From Deltaproteobacteria bacterium UBA2385 (GTDB lineage Bacteria > Myxococcota_A > UBA796 > UBA2385), in NCBI GenBank assembly GCA_002343455.1, contig DDSR01000273.1, forward strand, positions 1 to 16,296: a DNA stretch of 16,296 bases, in the 5' to 3' direction. The position numbers were made by a program, and so were the translations under genes. Below the pieces are notes generated by a model, which saw nothing but the letters and a program-made list of their open reading frames with translations, did no database searches and was not told the DNA's origin. Numbering within the stretch: the stretch's first letter is position 1; each line of letters opens with the position of its first letter. Positions 7,085 through 13,185 of the stretch are shown here, in pieces.

Positions 7085-7554
7085 TCCTGCTGCTGCTGGC
7101 CTGCGCCGGAGAGGAGCCCCAGGCGGCCTGGTCGCTGGAGGACTGGGGCGGCCCCGCGGGCGCCTTCTACGAGCTGGTCCCGCTGGACGAACCGGATTCG
7201 CTGCCGCTGCTGGTGCAGGTCGAGGCGGACACCTGGGAGTTTCGCTACGGCGACAACTGGCGAACCGCCCAGCAGCAGGGCGAGGCCGAGCGCACGGTCG
7301 GCGGCCAGGGCTACCTCGTCGGCACCAGCCTGCTGCTGCCCTCCGAGCTGGAGGTGGGCAGCAGCGCGCAGGGCACCCGCATCCAGGCCCGCGGCGAGGT
7401 CGAGGTCTGGTACGGCAGCTTCCCCGACGTCCTCAGCGTCGAGGTGGGCGAGGGCGAGCTGGCCGGGCCGGCGGCTTTCGCGGCGGGCGTCGGCCCCATC
7501 CTGCTGAGCTGGGGCGGCAAGGAGTGGGAGCTGGCGGGCTACGAGCTGGACTGA
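7081..7554 (+). CDS. Small lipoprotein of unknown function, coupled to the CxxCH propeller
   Basis: I do not recognise this 157-residue protein. It begins with MILLLLAC, giving an LLAC lipobox with Cys8, the shortest signal in the window. The remainder is acidic and beta-rich with alternating hydrophobic residues (LLVQVEADTWEFRYGDNW, VEVWYGSFPDVLSVEVGEGEL), no further cysteine and no membrane segment, consistent with a small periplasmic or surface beta-sandwich. Its ATG overlaps the stop of the propeller gene by four bases (ATGA at 7081-7084), so translation is almost certainly coupled and the two lipoproteins probably work together. It ends 19 bp before the convergent folE gene. The GC-rich third positions match its neighbours. 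Confidence 0.78.
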   Translation: MILLLLACAGEEPQAAWSLEDWGGPAGAFYELVPLDEPDSLPLLVQVEADTWEFRYGDNWRTAQQQGEAERTVGGQGYLVGTSLLLPSELEVGSSAQGTRIQARGEVEVWYGSFPDVLSVEVGEGELAGPAAFAAGVGPILLSWGGKEWELAGYELD

Positions 7555-7573
7555 GCGCTGGCTTGGAGGCCGG

Positions 7574-8176
7574 TCAGTGCCCGATCATCGCCAGGAACTC
7601 GCGGCGGACCGGGTCCTCGCGGAAGCAGCCGAGCAGGCGGCGGGTGACCATGCTGACCCCGGGCTGGTGCACGCCGCGGGTGGTCATGCAGCCGTGATCG
7701 GCCTCGATGACGACGCCGACCCCGCGGGGCTTGAGCACGTCGTAGATCGCGTCGGCGACCTGGGCGGTCAGCTTCTCCTGGATCTGCAAGCGGCGGGCGT
7801 AGAGCTCGACCACCCGGGCCAGCTTGCTGATGCCGACGACGCGGTGGTCGGGCAGGTAGGCGACGTGGGCCCGGCCGATGATCGGCACCATGTGGTGCTC
7901 GCAGTGGCTCTCGATGCGGATGTCCTTGAGCAGGACGATCTCATCGTAGCCTTCGACCTCGGCGAAGGTGCGGGCCAGGACCTCGACCGGGTCCTCGGTG
8001 TAGCCGGCGAAGAACTCCTGGTATGCCCGGGCCACCCGGCTGGGGGTGTCGATCAGGCCCTCGCGGGTGGGGTCGTCGCCCGCCCAGCGGATCAGCGTGC
8101 GCACGGCGTCCTCGGCCTGCTCCCGGGTGGGGAGGGCCGGCGGAGGCACGAGCTCGAGGGGCGGAGCCTTGGGCAT
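7574..8176 (-). CDS. folE: GTP cyclohydrolase I
   Basis: FolE converts GTP to 7,8-dihydroneopterin triphosphate, the first step of tetrahydrofolate and pterin synthesis. The 200-residue length is close to the family norm. Zinc ligands Cys92 and His95 are in HCEHHMVP, with the catalytic His94 beside them, and Cys163 is in [10 protein letters not shown], equivalent to E. coli Cys110, His113 and Cys181. Other conserved segments include [19 protein letters not shown] and RPQ-equivalent [10 protein letters not shown]. The ATG at 8176 is chosen because it gives the normal length; the frame stays open upstream, but that stretch is the shadow of crtW. TATCGG sits six bases before the ATG, so the mRNA may be leaderless. 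It is divergent from crtW with a 42 bp gap. No other folate gene is nearby. Confidence 0.97.
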   Translation of the reverse strand: MPKAPPLELVPPPALPTREQAEDAVRTLIRWAGDDPTREGLIDTPSRVARAYQEFFAGYTEDPVEVLARTFAEVEGYDEIVLLKDIRIESHCEHHMVPIIGRAHVAYLPDHRVVGISKLARVVELYARRLQIQEKLTAQVADAIYDVLKPRGVGVVIEADHGCMTTRGVHQPGVSMVTRRLLGCFREDPVRREFLAMIGH

Positions 8177-8182
8177 GGAGGC

Positions 8183-8188
8183 CCGATA
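8183..8188 (-). promoter_or_regulatory. Possible -10 hexamer (TATCGG) of folE
   Basis: On the minus strand TATCGG is followed by exactly six bases and the folE ATG, the same geometry as the two hexamers at 5442 and 5465. The hexamer itself matches the consensus only in its first three bases, so the support is mainly positional. Confidence 0.3.
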
Positions 8189-8208
8189 ACCGGTGGCGCC
8201 GCGCCCGG

Positions 8209-8213
8209 GGAGG
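8209..8213 (+). promoter_or_regulatory. Shine-Dalgarno GGAGG deciding the crtW start
   Basis: GGAGG lies 5 nt before GTG at 8219 and 14 nt before the in-frame ATG at 8228, so GTG is favoured. An in-frame TAG at 8216-8218 excludes anything earlier. Confidence 0.6.
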
Positions 8214-8218
8214 ACTAG

Positions 8219-9190
8219 GTGCCTGCCATGAGGTCCCCGCCCGCTCCCCTGGCCCCTGCCCACATCGGCGGCTCCGCCCATGCCGGGCTGGGCCTGGCGG
8301 TGGCTGCAACGATCGGCGCGGCCTGGGTGATCACCCTGGTCATGGCGGTGGGCGGCTCCTGGCCCCTCTGGCTGGTCCCCCTGATCATCGCGCTGCGCAC
8401 CTTCCTCTCGACCGGCCTGTTCATCACCGCCCACGACGCCATGCACGGGCTGGTCACCCCCGGCTGGCCGCGCCTCAACCACGCCGTCGGCGCCCTCGCC
8501 GTCTTCCTCTACGCCGGCTTCGGCTTCCGCGGCCTGCTGGAGGCCCACCACGTCCACCACGCGGCCCCGGGCACCGCCGCAGACCCCGACTTCCACCGCG
8601 GCGACTCGCGCCTGCTGCCCTGGTTCGTCTCGTTCATGCGGCGCTACGTCACGCTCGGGCAGCTCCTGGTCGTGACGGCCTTCTTCCAGATCTGCATCCA
8701 CCTGCTGGGCATCCCCGTCGGCACCATGCTGCTGTACTGGGCGCTGCCGGCCCTGCTATCGGCCGTGCAGCTCTGGTACTTCGGCACCTGGCGCCCGCAT
8801 CACCCTCGCCCCGAGGGCTTCGCCGACGAGCACCGCGCCGTCGGCGAGCGCTGGCCGGCCTGGGCGACCTTTCTCTCCTGCTACCACTTCGGCCTGCACC
8901 ACACCCACCACCTCGCCCCCTGGGTGCCTTGGTGGCGGTTGCCAGGCGCCGACCGGGCGCTATTCGACGCAGGCGATCGCGAACTGGATGTCGTCGGGAT
9001 CGTCGCTGGGGCAGGTGGAGTAGAGGAGGTGCGCACGTCTGCTCATCGAATCACACCGGTTGGCCGCGTCGATCAGGGTCTGGTGGGCAGCGACGACCAC
9101 ACTGAATCCCGAGCCGTCCCCCACGGCGTCGCAGTCGAGGGCGCAGGCGATCTCCAGGCAGAGCGTCGGATCAGCGGAGCAGTTGACTGA
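8219..9190 (+). CDS. crtW: CrtW-type beta-carotene ketolase with abnormal antisense C-terminal extension
   Basis: CrtW ketolases are membrane di-iron enzymes that add 4-keto groups to beta-carotene on the way to canthaxanthin or astaxanthin. All family marks are present: [13 protein letters not shown] (His72, His76), [17 protein letters not shown] (from 110), [10 protein letters not shown], and [22 protein letters not shown] (221-242), with hydrophobic segments at about 25-45, 48-70, 92-106 and 148-185. CrtW proteins normally end just after PWWRL, around 240-260 residues. Here the frame continues for another 80 residues to 323, and from 8960 it lies antisense to a lipoprotein gene with residues of no recognisable family. 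The native 3' end was probably replaced. No phytoene synthase, desaturase or cyclase gene is in the window. A fatty acid desaturase is the weaker alternative. Confidence 0.88.
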   Translation: MPAMRSPPAPLAPAHIGGSAHAGLGLAVAATIGAAWVITLVMAVGGSWPLWLVPLIIALRTFLSTGLFITAHDAMHGLVTPGWPRLNHAVGALAVFLYAGFGFRGLLEAHHVHHAAPGTAADPDFHRGDSRLLPWFVSFMRRYVTLGQLLVVTAFFQICIHLLGIPVGTMLLYWALPALLSAVQLWYFGTWRPHHPRPEGFADEHRAVGERWPAWATFLSCYHFGLHHTHHLAPWVPWWRLPGADRALFDAGDRELDVVGIVAGAGGVEEVRTSAHRITPVGRVDQGLVGSDDHTESRAVPHGVAVEGAGDLQAERRISGAVD

Positions 9191-9373
9191 GTCGTAGTCG
9201 GTCTGCTCGACAAGGAAGTCACAGAGGTTCTGGTTCGATATCGCCAGTTCCGGCTGATGGTTGGCGTTCGGGTTGCAGGCGAGAAGGAGGGCCAGGGACC
9301 CAAACAAGACGATCAGTCTGGGGCGCTGATGCCCGGATGGCGCATCGGGACGCGTGTGGCGAAGTCTATTCAT
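8960..9373 (-). CDS. Eight-cysteine lipoprotein, paralogue 2
   Basis: This 137-residue protein has a signal peptide with a long basic n-region (residues 1-19, several Arg), an h-region LIVLFGSLALLLAC and lipobox Cys33. The mature part has eight cysteines (51, 65, 72, 77, 81, 107, 121, 135) spaced C-x13-C-x6-C-x4-C-x3-C-x25-C-x13-C-x13-C, almost identical to the gene immediately upstream, so the two are tandem duplicates. Eight paired cysteines suggest four disulfides in an oxidising compartment. The start ATG overlaps the stop of paralogue 1 by eight bases (ATGAATAG), so translation should be coupled. It is the last gene of the four-gene unit, and its 3' end is antisense to the tail of crtW. 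I recognise no named family. Confidence 0.8.
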   Translation of the reverse strand: MNRLRHTRPDAPSGHQRPRLIVLFGSLALLLACNPNANHQPELAISNQNLCDFLVEQTDYDSVNCSADPTLCLEIACALDCDAVGDGSGFSVVVAAHQTLIDAANRCDSMSRRAHLLYSTCPSDDPDDIQFAIACVE

Positions 9374-9731
9374 AACAAACCACAGCCATTCGGACGTTGT
9401 CCAGTTCGTTCTCGCATGATTGCTCGAGGAGCCTGCCGTCGTTCAGGTCGACACACTCCGACCTGCCCGCGAGCAGCGCGAGTGGAGTCACGGTGACCAT
9501 TACGACGTCGGATCCCTCCAGAAGACATGATCCCGCACATGCAACATCGATGCACGAACCTTCTTCCGTGCTGCAGTCGGTGCCGCTGGCTGCGGAGTAG
9601 TCCGCCATTGCCTGGCAAAGGTCCCCATTCGCCATCGCGAAGTGTTGGGGCCACCCCACATCATCGCAGCCCCAAACGGTAAGCAGGAGGGCGGGAAGAA
9701 GTGCGTGCAGTGAGAGCATCTGTCGGAACAT
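9366..9731 (-). CDS. Eight-cysteine lipoprotein, paralogue 1
   Basis: The 121-residue protein starts MFRQMLSLHALLPALLLTVWGC, with lipobox-like VWGC and Cys22 as the predicted lipidation site; Trp at the -2 position is unusual. The mature part carries eight cysteines at 39, 53, 60, 65, 69, 93, 106 and 119 spaced C-x13-C-x6-C-x4-C-x3-C-x23-C-x12-C-x12-C, matching paralogue 2 in register, and both end in [IV]-C-[VY]-E preceded by a D-[DN]-[IV] segment. The ATG at 9731 is chosen for its basic n-region; a TTG at 9749 overlapping the upstream stop and an ATG at 9719 are alternatives. It follows the HELGH gene by 11 bp and overlaps paralogue 2. Parts of this gene are distinctly AT-richer than the window (27 of 60 bases are G or C in 9361-9420). 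Confidence 0.78.
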   Translation of the reverse strand: MFRQMLSLHALLPALLLTVWGCDDVGWPQHFAMANGDLCQAMADYSAASGTDCSTEEGSCIDVACAGSCLLEGSDVVMVTVTPLALLAGRSECVDLNDGRLLEQSCENELDNVRMAVVCYE

Positions 9732-9742
9732 CTTCTGCAGGG

Positions 9743-11512
9743 CTACCAAGGGACCCCCACGTACTGCTGGGTTGCTTTCGCGGCGATGTCGGGTGCGCAG
9801 TCCTTTGGAAGAGCACGCGCCACCTCGCTGGAAGAGCCCGCCCGAAGGTACTGATGCACCATCCCTTCGGCGATGTTACTTGCGGAGGAGCACTGTCCGC
9901 TGCCCGTGCCTCGTGCTTCGATCCACACTGAACTGTTCCTCCTCCCTAGCACCTGGTCAGGCTGGTACCAGACTCCAGAAGGCCCGTGAATCTGCATCTG
10001 CGCCTTCGGCAATCCCAGCTCCGCGCGCACCCGAGTCGAGAAGATCAAGTCCGAGAGATACTGGCAGCAATAGAGCGGCACATCTTCCAGCTCTGCCTCC
10101 AATCTCCCATCCGCACCCACGGTCCAGCCCGTCACTTCCTGCGTCCCACAGTGCCACCACGACCCGGTGAGGTGTCCCAGCTCGTGCACCAGCAGGCCTG
10201 CCAGGGTCACCACCTCCGCCATGGCGAGCTGCGCACACCACCAGGCCATCAACAGGTGTAGCCGGGTGCCGCTTCCGTCCAGGGCGTAGCTGTAGAGGCG
10301 GTGGGCCCACCAGAGGTAGAAGTCCGCGACCGCCGCGCTGCACTCGAAGAGGGACTGGTTGTAGCGGATCGTCCCGAAGGCGGCCCAGGCGGTGATATCG
10401 GCGTCCGTGGTCATGGTGCAGGACATCATGCCCTGCCCGTCGATGTGCATCCAAGGCACCGCTTCGGCGGTCAGGTAGATCGACTCGTTCTTGATCCACT
10501 TCTTCCTGGATCGGAAGTAGTCCGAGATTACCTCGGTCGAGAGTCCGCAGGCTGCTGGAAACCGGTACCTGTCGGACAGGTAGGTGCGAAACCCGTTCAA
10601 GGTCACCACCGCGTGCAGCAGGTATCGATACTCGAAGCCGTTGCCCGAATCCCAGAACAGGCCCTTCGGTCCGGGACCGCCCTTCCAATTGACACAGGCG
10701 GCTGCTGACTCCCAGTCCGGATTACCGGCGGATGCGCAGCGCTCCATCCACCGGGGCCACAAGGCCCACTTCATCTCGGCCTTCGAGCGGGTGGGCTGGA
10801 AGTCGGCCGGCACATGGGCCTTGAGCTCGGGGTATCGGGAGGTGGCCGCCAGCGTGTTGGGCCCAAGGTAGAGGCAGTCCGGCCTGGCGATGCTGGCGAT
10901 GTCTCGAGCCCGAAAGGTCTGTGCCCGGGTGGTCCAGCACAGGCCAATCTCTCCGCTCCAGGGCTGCGGATCCTCCCATGCCCACAGGTTCGGGATGGTG
11001 TTGCCGGGGATCTGCTCGGGTTGGATCAGGATTCCGGCGTCGGGACCCCACAGGGCTTCCGTGTACGCTCGTGCGGACAGAGTACCGCCCAGCCATGCCC
11101 GAACCCCCTCTCCCTCCTGCCGCAAGGCCGGGTTGAGGGCTGGGCCGCATCCGGAGGGCGCGGCCCCGAACTCCGCCCTGTCGAAGAGGATCTGGACCTC
11201 GTCGCCAACGGCCACCGATCGCGGGTCCTGTTCGTCGAGCGCGCGCTGCTCGGCCGGCGTCATCTCGGCCAGCAGGTTGTTGCCGCAGCTCCAGCCGGTG
11301 GGGCCCAGCACATTGCCTTGGACGGCTGGAACCGGCTGACCGAGCGGAGGTACTGGCGTGCCGTGCGAATGGACTGCTTTGCCTCGCCTCCCCGGGGGAG
11401 GGAGACGCTCGCCGCGTGGAGCAGGTGACTCCACCGGGGACTGGCCACAGCCACAGCCCGCCGCCTTCGGGACGGGCTCGAGCGTGGCGCCGCTGGCCCC
11501 TGCGCAGCTCAT
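9743..11512 (-). CDS. Large cysteine-rich protein with HELGH zinc-metallopeptidase motif, unknown family
   Basis: The 589-residue protein carries one HExxH motif, HELGH at 443-447, at the end of a hydrophobic stretch (LLMAWWCAQLAMAEVVTLAGLLV, 420-442). It is followed by LTGSWWHCG, so the full pattern is HExxHxxGxxxH, one residue longer than the metzincin HExxHxxGxxH. Glu443+1 would be the catalytic base and His443, His447 zinc ligands; His454 or a distant residue would be the third. There are 18 cysteines, which suggests an oxidising location, yet the N-terminus (MSCAGASG, then a Pro/Gly-rich low-complexity region to about 70) has no signal peptide and the frame upstream of the ATG is a shadow. 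The start is 2 bp after the previous stop (TGATCATG), so it is coupled. I know no family covering the rest; protease activity is an inference from the motif only. Confidence 0.75.
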   Translation of the reverse strand: MSCAGASGATLEPVPKAAGCGCGQSPVESPAPRGERLPPPGRRGKAVHSHGTPVPPLGQPVPAVQGNVLGPTGWSCGNNLLAEMTPAEQRALDEQDPRSVAVGDEVQILFDRAEFGAAPSGCGPALNPALRQEGEGVRAWLGGTLSARAYTEALWGPDAGILIQPEQIPGNTIPNLWAWEDPQPWSGEIGLCWTTRAQTFRARDIASIARPDCLYLGPNTLAATSRYPELKAHVPADFQPTRSKAEMKWALWPRWMERCASAGNPDWESAAACVNWKGGPGPKGLFWDSGNGFEYRYLLHAVVTLNGFRTYLSDRYRFPAACGLSTEVISDYFRSRKKWIKNESIYLTAEAVPWMHIDGQGMMSCTMTTDADITAWAAFGTIRYNQSLFECSAAVADFYLWWAHRLYSYALDGSGTRLHLLMAWWCAQLAMAEVVTLAGLLVHELGHLTGSWWHCGTQEVTGWTVGADGRLEAELEDVPLYCCQYLSDLIFSTRVRAELGLPKAQMQIHGPSGVWYQPDQVLGRRNSSVWIEARGTGSGQCSSASNIAEGMVHQYLRAGSSSEVARALPKDCAPDIAAKATQQYVGVPW

Positions 11513-11514
11513 GA

Positions 11515-11901
11515 TCAGTTTCGACCGATCGCGTCGATGAGGAATCCCGCATCGGCATTGACGTTGACGACACGCCAGCGGAGGAAGCGAAGCGGGTCGG
11601 TGATCACCACGACTTCGTTGGGTTGGGTGACCAGGTTGACGCTGATGTTGGGGATGTCGACATACGCCTCCTCTTCGTTGCGGGCCGCGTGCTGGAAGTA
11701 CATGGTACCCGAGGTCACGGGCTGCCGCGGGGTGCGCACCTGAATCGACCAGTGACGGTGCCCACCGACGTCACTGGCGTCACGACGGTCCTGCACCTTG
11801 GTTCCGCTGACGACGATCATGTCTTGAATCCGGATCTCGACGGCCATGAGCCTGCTCATGCCTTGGATGGAGGTGGTCGCCGGGCCTGGGGGCACCGACA
11901 T
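11515..11901 (-). CDS. Small beta-rich protein, first gene of the four-gene unit
   Basis: I do not recognise this protein. From ATG at 11901 it is 128 residues; later in-frame starts at 11859 and 11847 (MAVEIRIQDM, 110 aa) are possible and an earlier one exists at 11922. The core is alternating hydrophobic (EIRIQDMIVVSG, AYVDIPNISVNLVTQ, NEVVVITDPLRFLRWRVVNV, AGFLIDAIGRN), consistent with a beta-sandwich; the segment FLRWRV...AGFLIDAIGR recalls the last strands of discoidin or coat-like jelly rolls, but this is only an impression. There is no signal peptide, cysteine or membrane segment. The 11901 start is favoured because TATATA ends six bases before it and codon third positions stay GC-rich from there. 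Its stop lies 2 bp from the start of the HELGH gene, so they belong together. Confidence 0.65.
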   Translation of the reverse strand: MSVPPGPATTSIQGMSRLMAVEIRIQDMIVVSGTKVQDRRDASDVGGHRHWSIQVRTPRQPVTSGTMYFQHAARNEEEAYVDIPNISVNLVTQPNEVVVITDPLRFLRWRVVNVNADAGFLIDAIGRN

Positions 11902-11906
11902 TTTCG

Positions 11907-11931
11907 GTATATACACACACACACACGCGCA
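11907..11931. repeat. Alternating purine-pyrimidine tract with (AC)7 microsatellite
   Basis: From 11907 to 11931 purines and pyrimidines alternate without a break, including seven AC units at 11913-11926 followed by GCGC. On the transcribed (minus) side this reads as GCGC(GT)7 then TATA. Such tracts can adopt Z-DNA and are prone to slippage. It is directly upstream of the first gene of the HELGH unit. Confidence 0.9.
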
Positions 11932-11947
11932 AGGTTCGAATTGTCAA
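11908..11947 (-). promoter_or_regulatory. Possible promoter of the HELGH unit: TTGACA, (GT)7 spacer, TATATA
   Basis: On the minus strand a perfect -35 TTGACA (11942-11947) overlaps the TGA stop of the upstream racemase-like gene. TATATA (11908-11913) ends six bases before the ATG at 11901. The spacer is 28 bp, about 11 bp too long for a normal sigma70 promoter, and most of it is the GT repeat. Loss of five or six GT units would bring it to 18 or 16 bp. Confidence 0.4.
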
Positions 11948-13185
11948 ATCAGAACCCGTGGTGCCAGCAGGCCGCCTTCGGCACCCCGACCGAGCGCGCG
12001 GAGGGTGGGCGCCCGCTGCACGATGCGCTCGCCGCGCACCAGGAGCAGCTCGTCGAAGCGGTCGGCGAGCTCGCCGGCCTTGGCGTGGCGGCAGAGGACG
12101 GGGTCGCCGAGCTCGAGCTCGACGGGGCAGGCGCGGGTGTCCAGCGGGGTCTGGACCTCGCCGAAGCCTTCGAGATCCACGGTCTTCAAGCCCGGCGGCA
12201 GCCAGGGCAGCGGGCTCCGGTCGGCGCCGCCGGGGCCGCTGGCCGCGTAGCCGCCGCCGTAGCAGGTGACGAAGCCGCGGTCGCTCTGCCGGCAGACGGC
12301 GAGGGCGAAGAAGGCGGCGGGACGCAGGGGAAGGCCCTCGTAGCCGTCGAAGAGGTGCGGACAGAGGAAGCCCGAGCCCGCCGTGACCTCGCTGACGGAG
12401 GGATCCAGGCCGGTCGAATGCAGGCTGCCGGTGCCGCCGCCGTTGACGATGGGCAGGGGGCCGAGCGCGGCCAGGAGCTCGGCGCGCCGCCTGCGGGCGA
12501 GGGGGATCGAGCGTCGCTTGATCAGCCCGCGCACGGGGTCGAGCAGGGCGCCGCCGCGGACCCGGTCGGGGATGCCGGCGACCTGGGCCTCGTAGGCGAG
12601 CAGGCCGCGCAGGACGGTGCCGGACCGGGTCTCGATGTGACGGGCGAGGGCCAAGGCGGCGGCGGCGTCGCGGATGGGGCTGCGCCGCACGCCGAGGTGC
12701 TGGCCCAGCAGCGGCAGGCTCAGGTCGAGGTCGATCGCGACGGGCAGCACGGTGCCGGCCTCGCGGGCGGCGGCGTCGAGCAGATCGACGTGAGCGGCAC
12801 AGTCGACGGTGGCCAGCAGCTTCCCGCCGCGCGCCGCGATGTCCGCGAGGTCGGTGGCCTCCTCGGGGCGGCTGGCCGGGTAGGCCAGGAAGAGGTCGTC
12901 GAAGCCGAGCTCGAACAGAGCCCGGGTCTCGGCCGCGCTCATCGTCAACAGCCCCTGGAAGCCGGGGTCGAGGGAGAGGATGTGCGAGATCAGCGCCGGG
13001 CAGCGCAGGCTCTTGCTGGCGAGGCGCAGCCGGGGGCCCGGAGAGGGCAGGGCCGCGCGCAGGACCCGGGCGTTGTGGTCGACGGCGTCGAGGTCGACGA
13101 CCGCGCAGGGAAGGCGCTCTGCTGCCAGTACGGTCCGCCAGCGCTGCCACTGTTCGAGCGGCTTGTCGACCGACGGCTCGTTCAT
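11944..13185 (-). CDS. PLP-dependent amino acid deaminase/aldolase (alanine racemase N-terminal fold, COG3616-like)
   Basis: The 413-residue protein belongs to fold-type III PLP enzymes related to D-threonine aldolase and D-serine dehydratase. Lys58 in RLASKSLR is the likely Schiff-base lysine of the TIM-barrel strand (VVDLDAVDHNARVLR precedes it). VNGGGTGSLHSTG (247-259) is the phosphate-binding Gly-rich loop, and near the C-terminus the signature RHAKAGELADRFDEL (366 onward) is typical of the 'amino acid deaminase/aldolase' subgroup, where the His belongs to the metal site. The substrate is probably a beta-hydroxy or D-amino acid, not determinable here. The start overlaps the stop of the FGE-like lipoprotein gene by four bases (ATGA at 13182-13185), so the two form an operon. 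The frame is open further upstream, but that stretch is the shadow of the lipoprotein gene. Confidence 0.88.
   Translation of the reverse strand: MNEPSVDKPLEQWQRWRTVLAAERLPCAVVDLDAVDHNARVLRAALPSPGPRLRLASKSLRCPALISHILSLDPGFQGLLTMSAAETRALFELGFDDLFLAYPASRPEEATDLADIAARGGKLLATVDCAAHVDLLDAAAREAGTVLPVAIDLDLSLPLLGQHLGVRRSPIRDAAAALALARHIETRSGTVLRGLLAYEAQVAGIPDRVRGGALLDPVRGLIKRRSIPLARRRRAELLAALGPLPIVNGGGTGSLHSTGLDPSVSEVTAGSGFLCPHLFDGYEGLPLRPAAFFALAVCRQSDRGFVTCYGGGYAASGPGGADRSPLPWLPPGLKTVDLEGFGEVQTPLDTRACPVELELGDPVLCRHAKAGELADRFDELLLVRGERIVQRAPTLRALGRGAEGGLLAPRVLI

Noticed and set aside
8177..8701. N-terminal extension of folE by 175 codons
   Set aside because: It lies antisense to the conserved crtW core and would double the normal FolE length.
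9957..11428. Several 200-240 codon open frames on both strands inside the HELGH gene
   Set aside because: All are out of phase with the HELGH frame, lack start signals and motifs, and would conflict with coupled translation of the unit.
9743..11512. HELGH protein as an eCIS core (DUF4157) or M48 peptidase
   Set aside because: DUF4157 normally has HExxH followed by a Val-Gln-Gln-type tail, and M48 has other flanking motifs; neither is seen.
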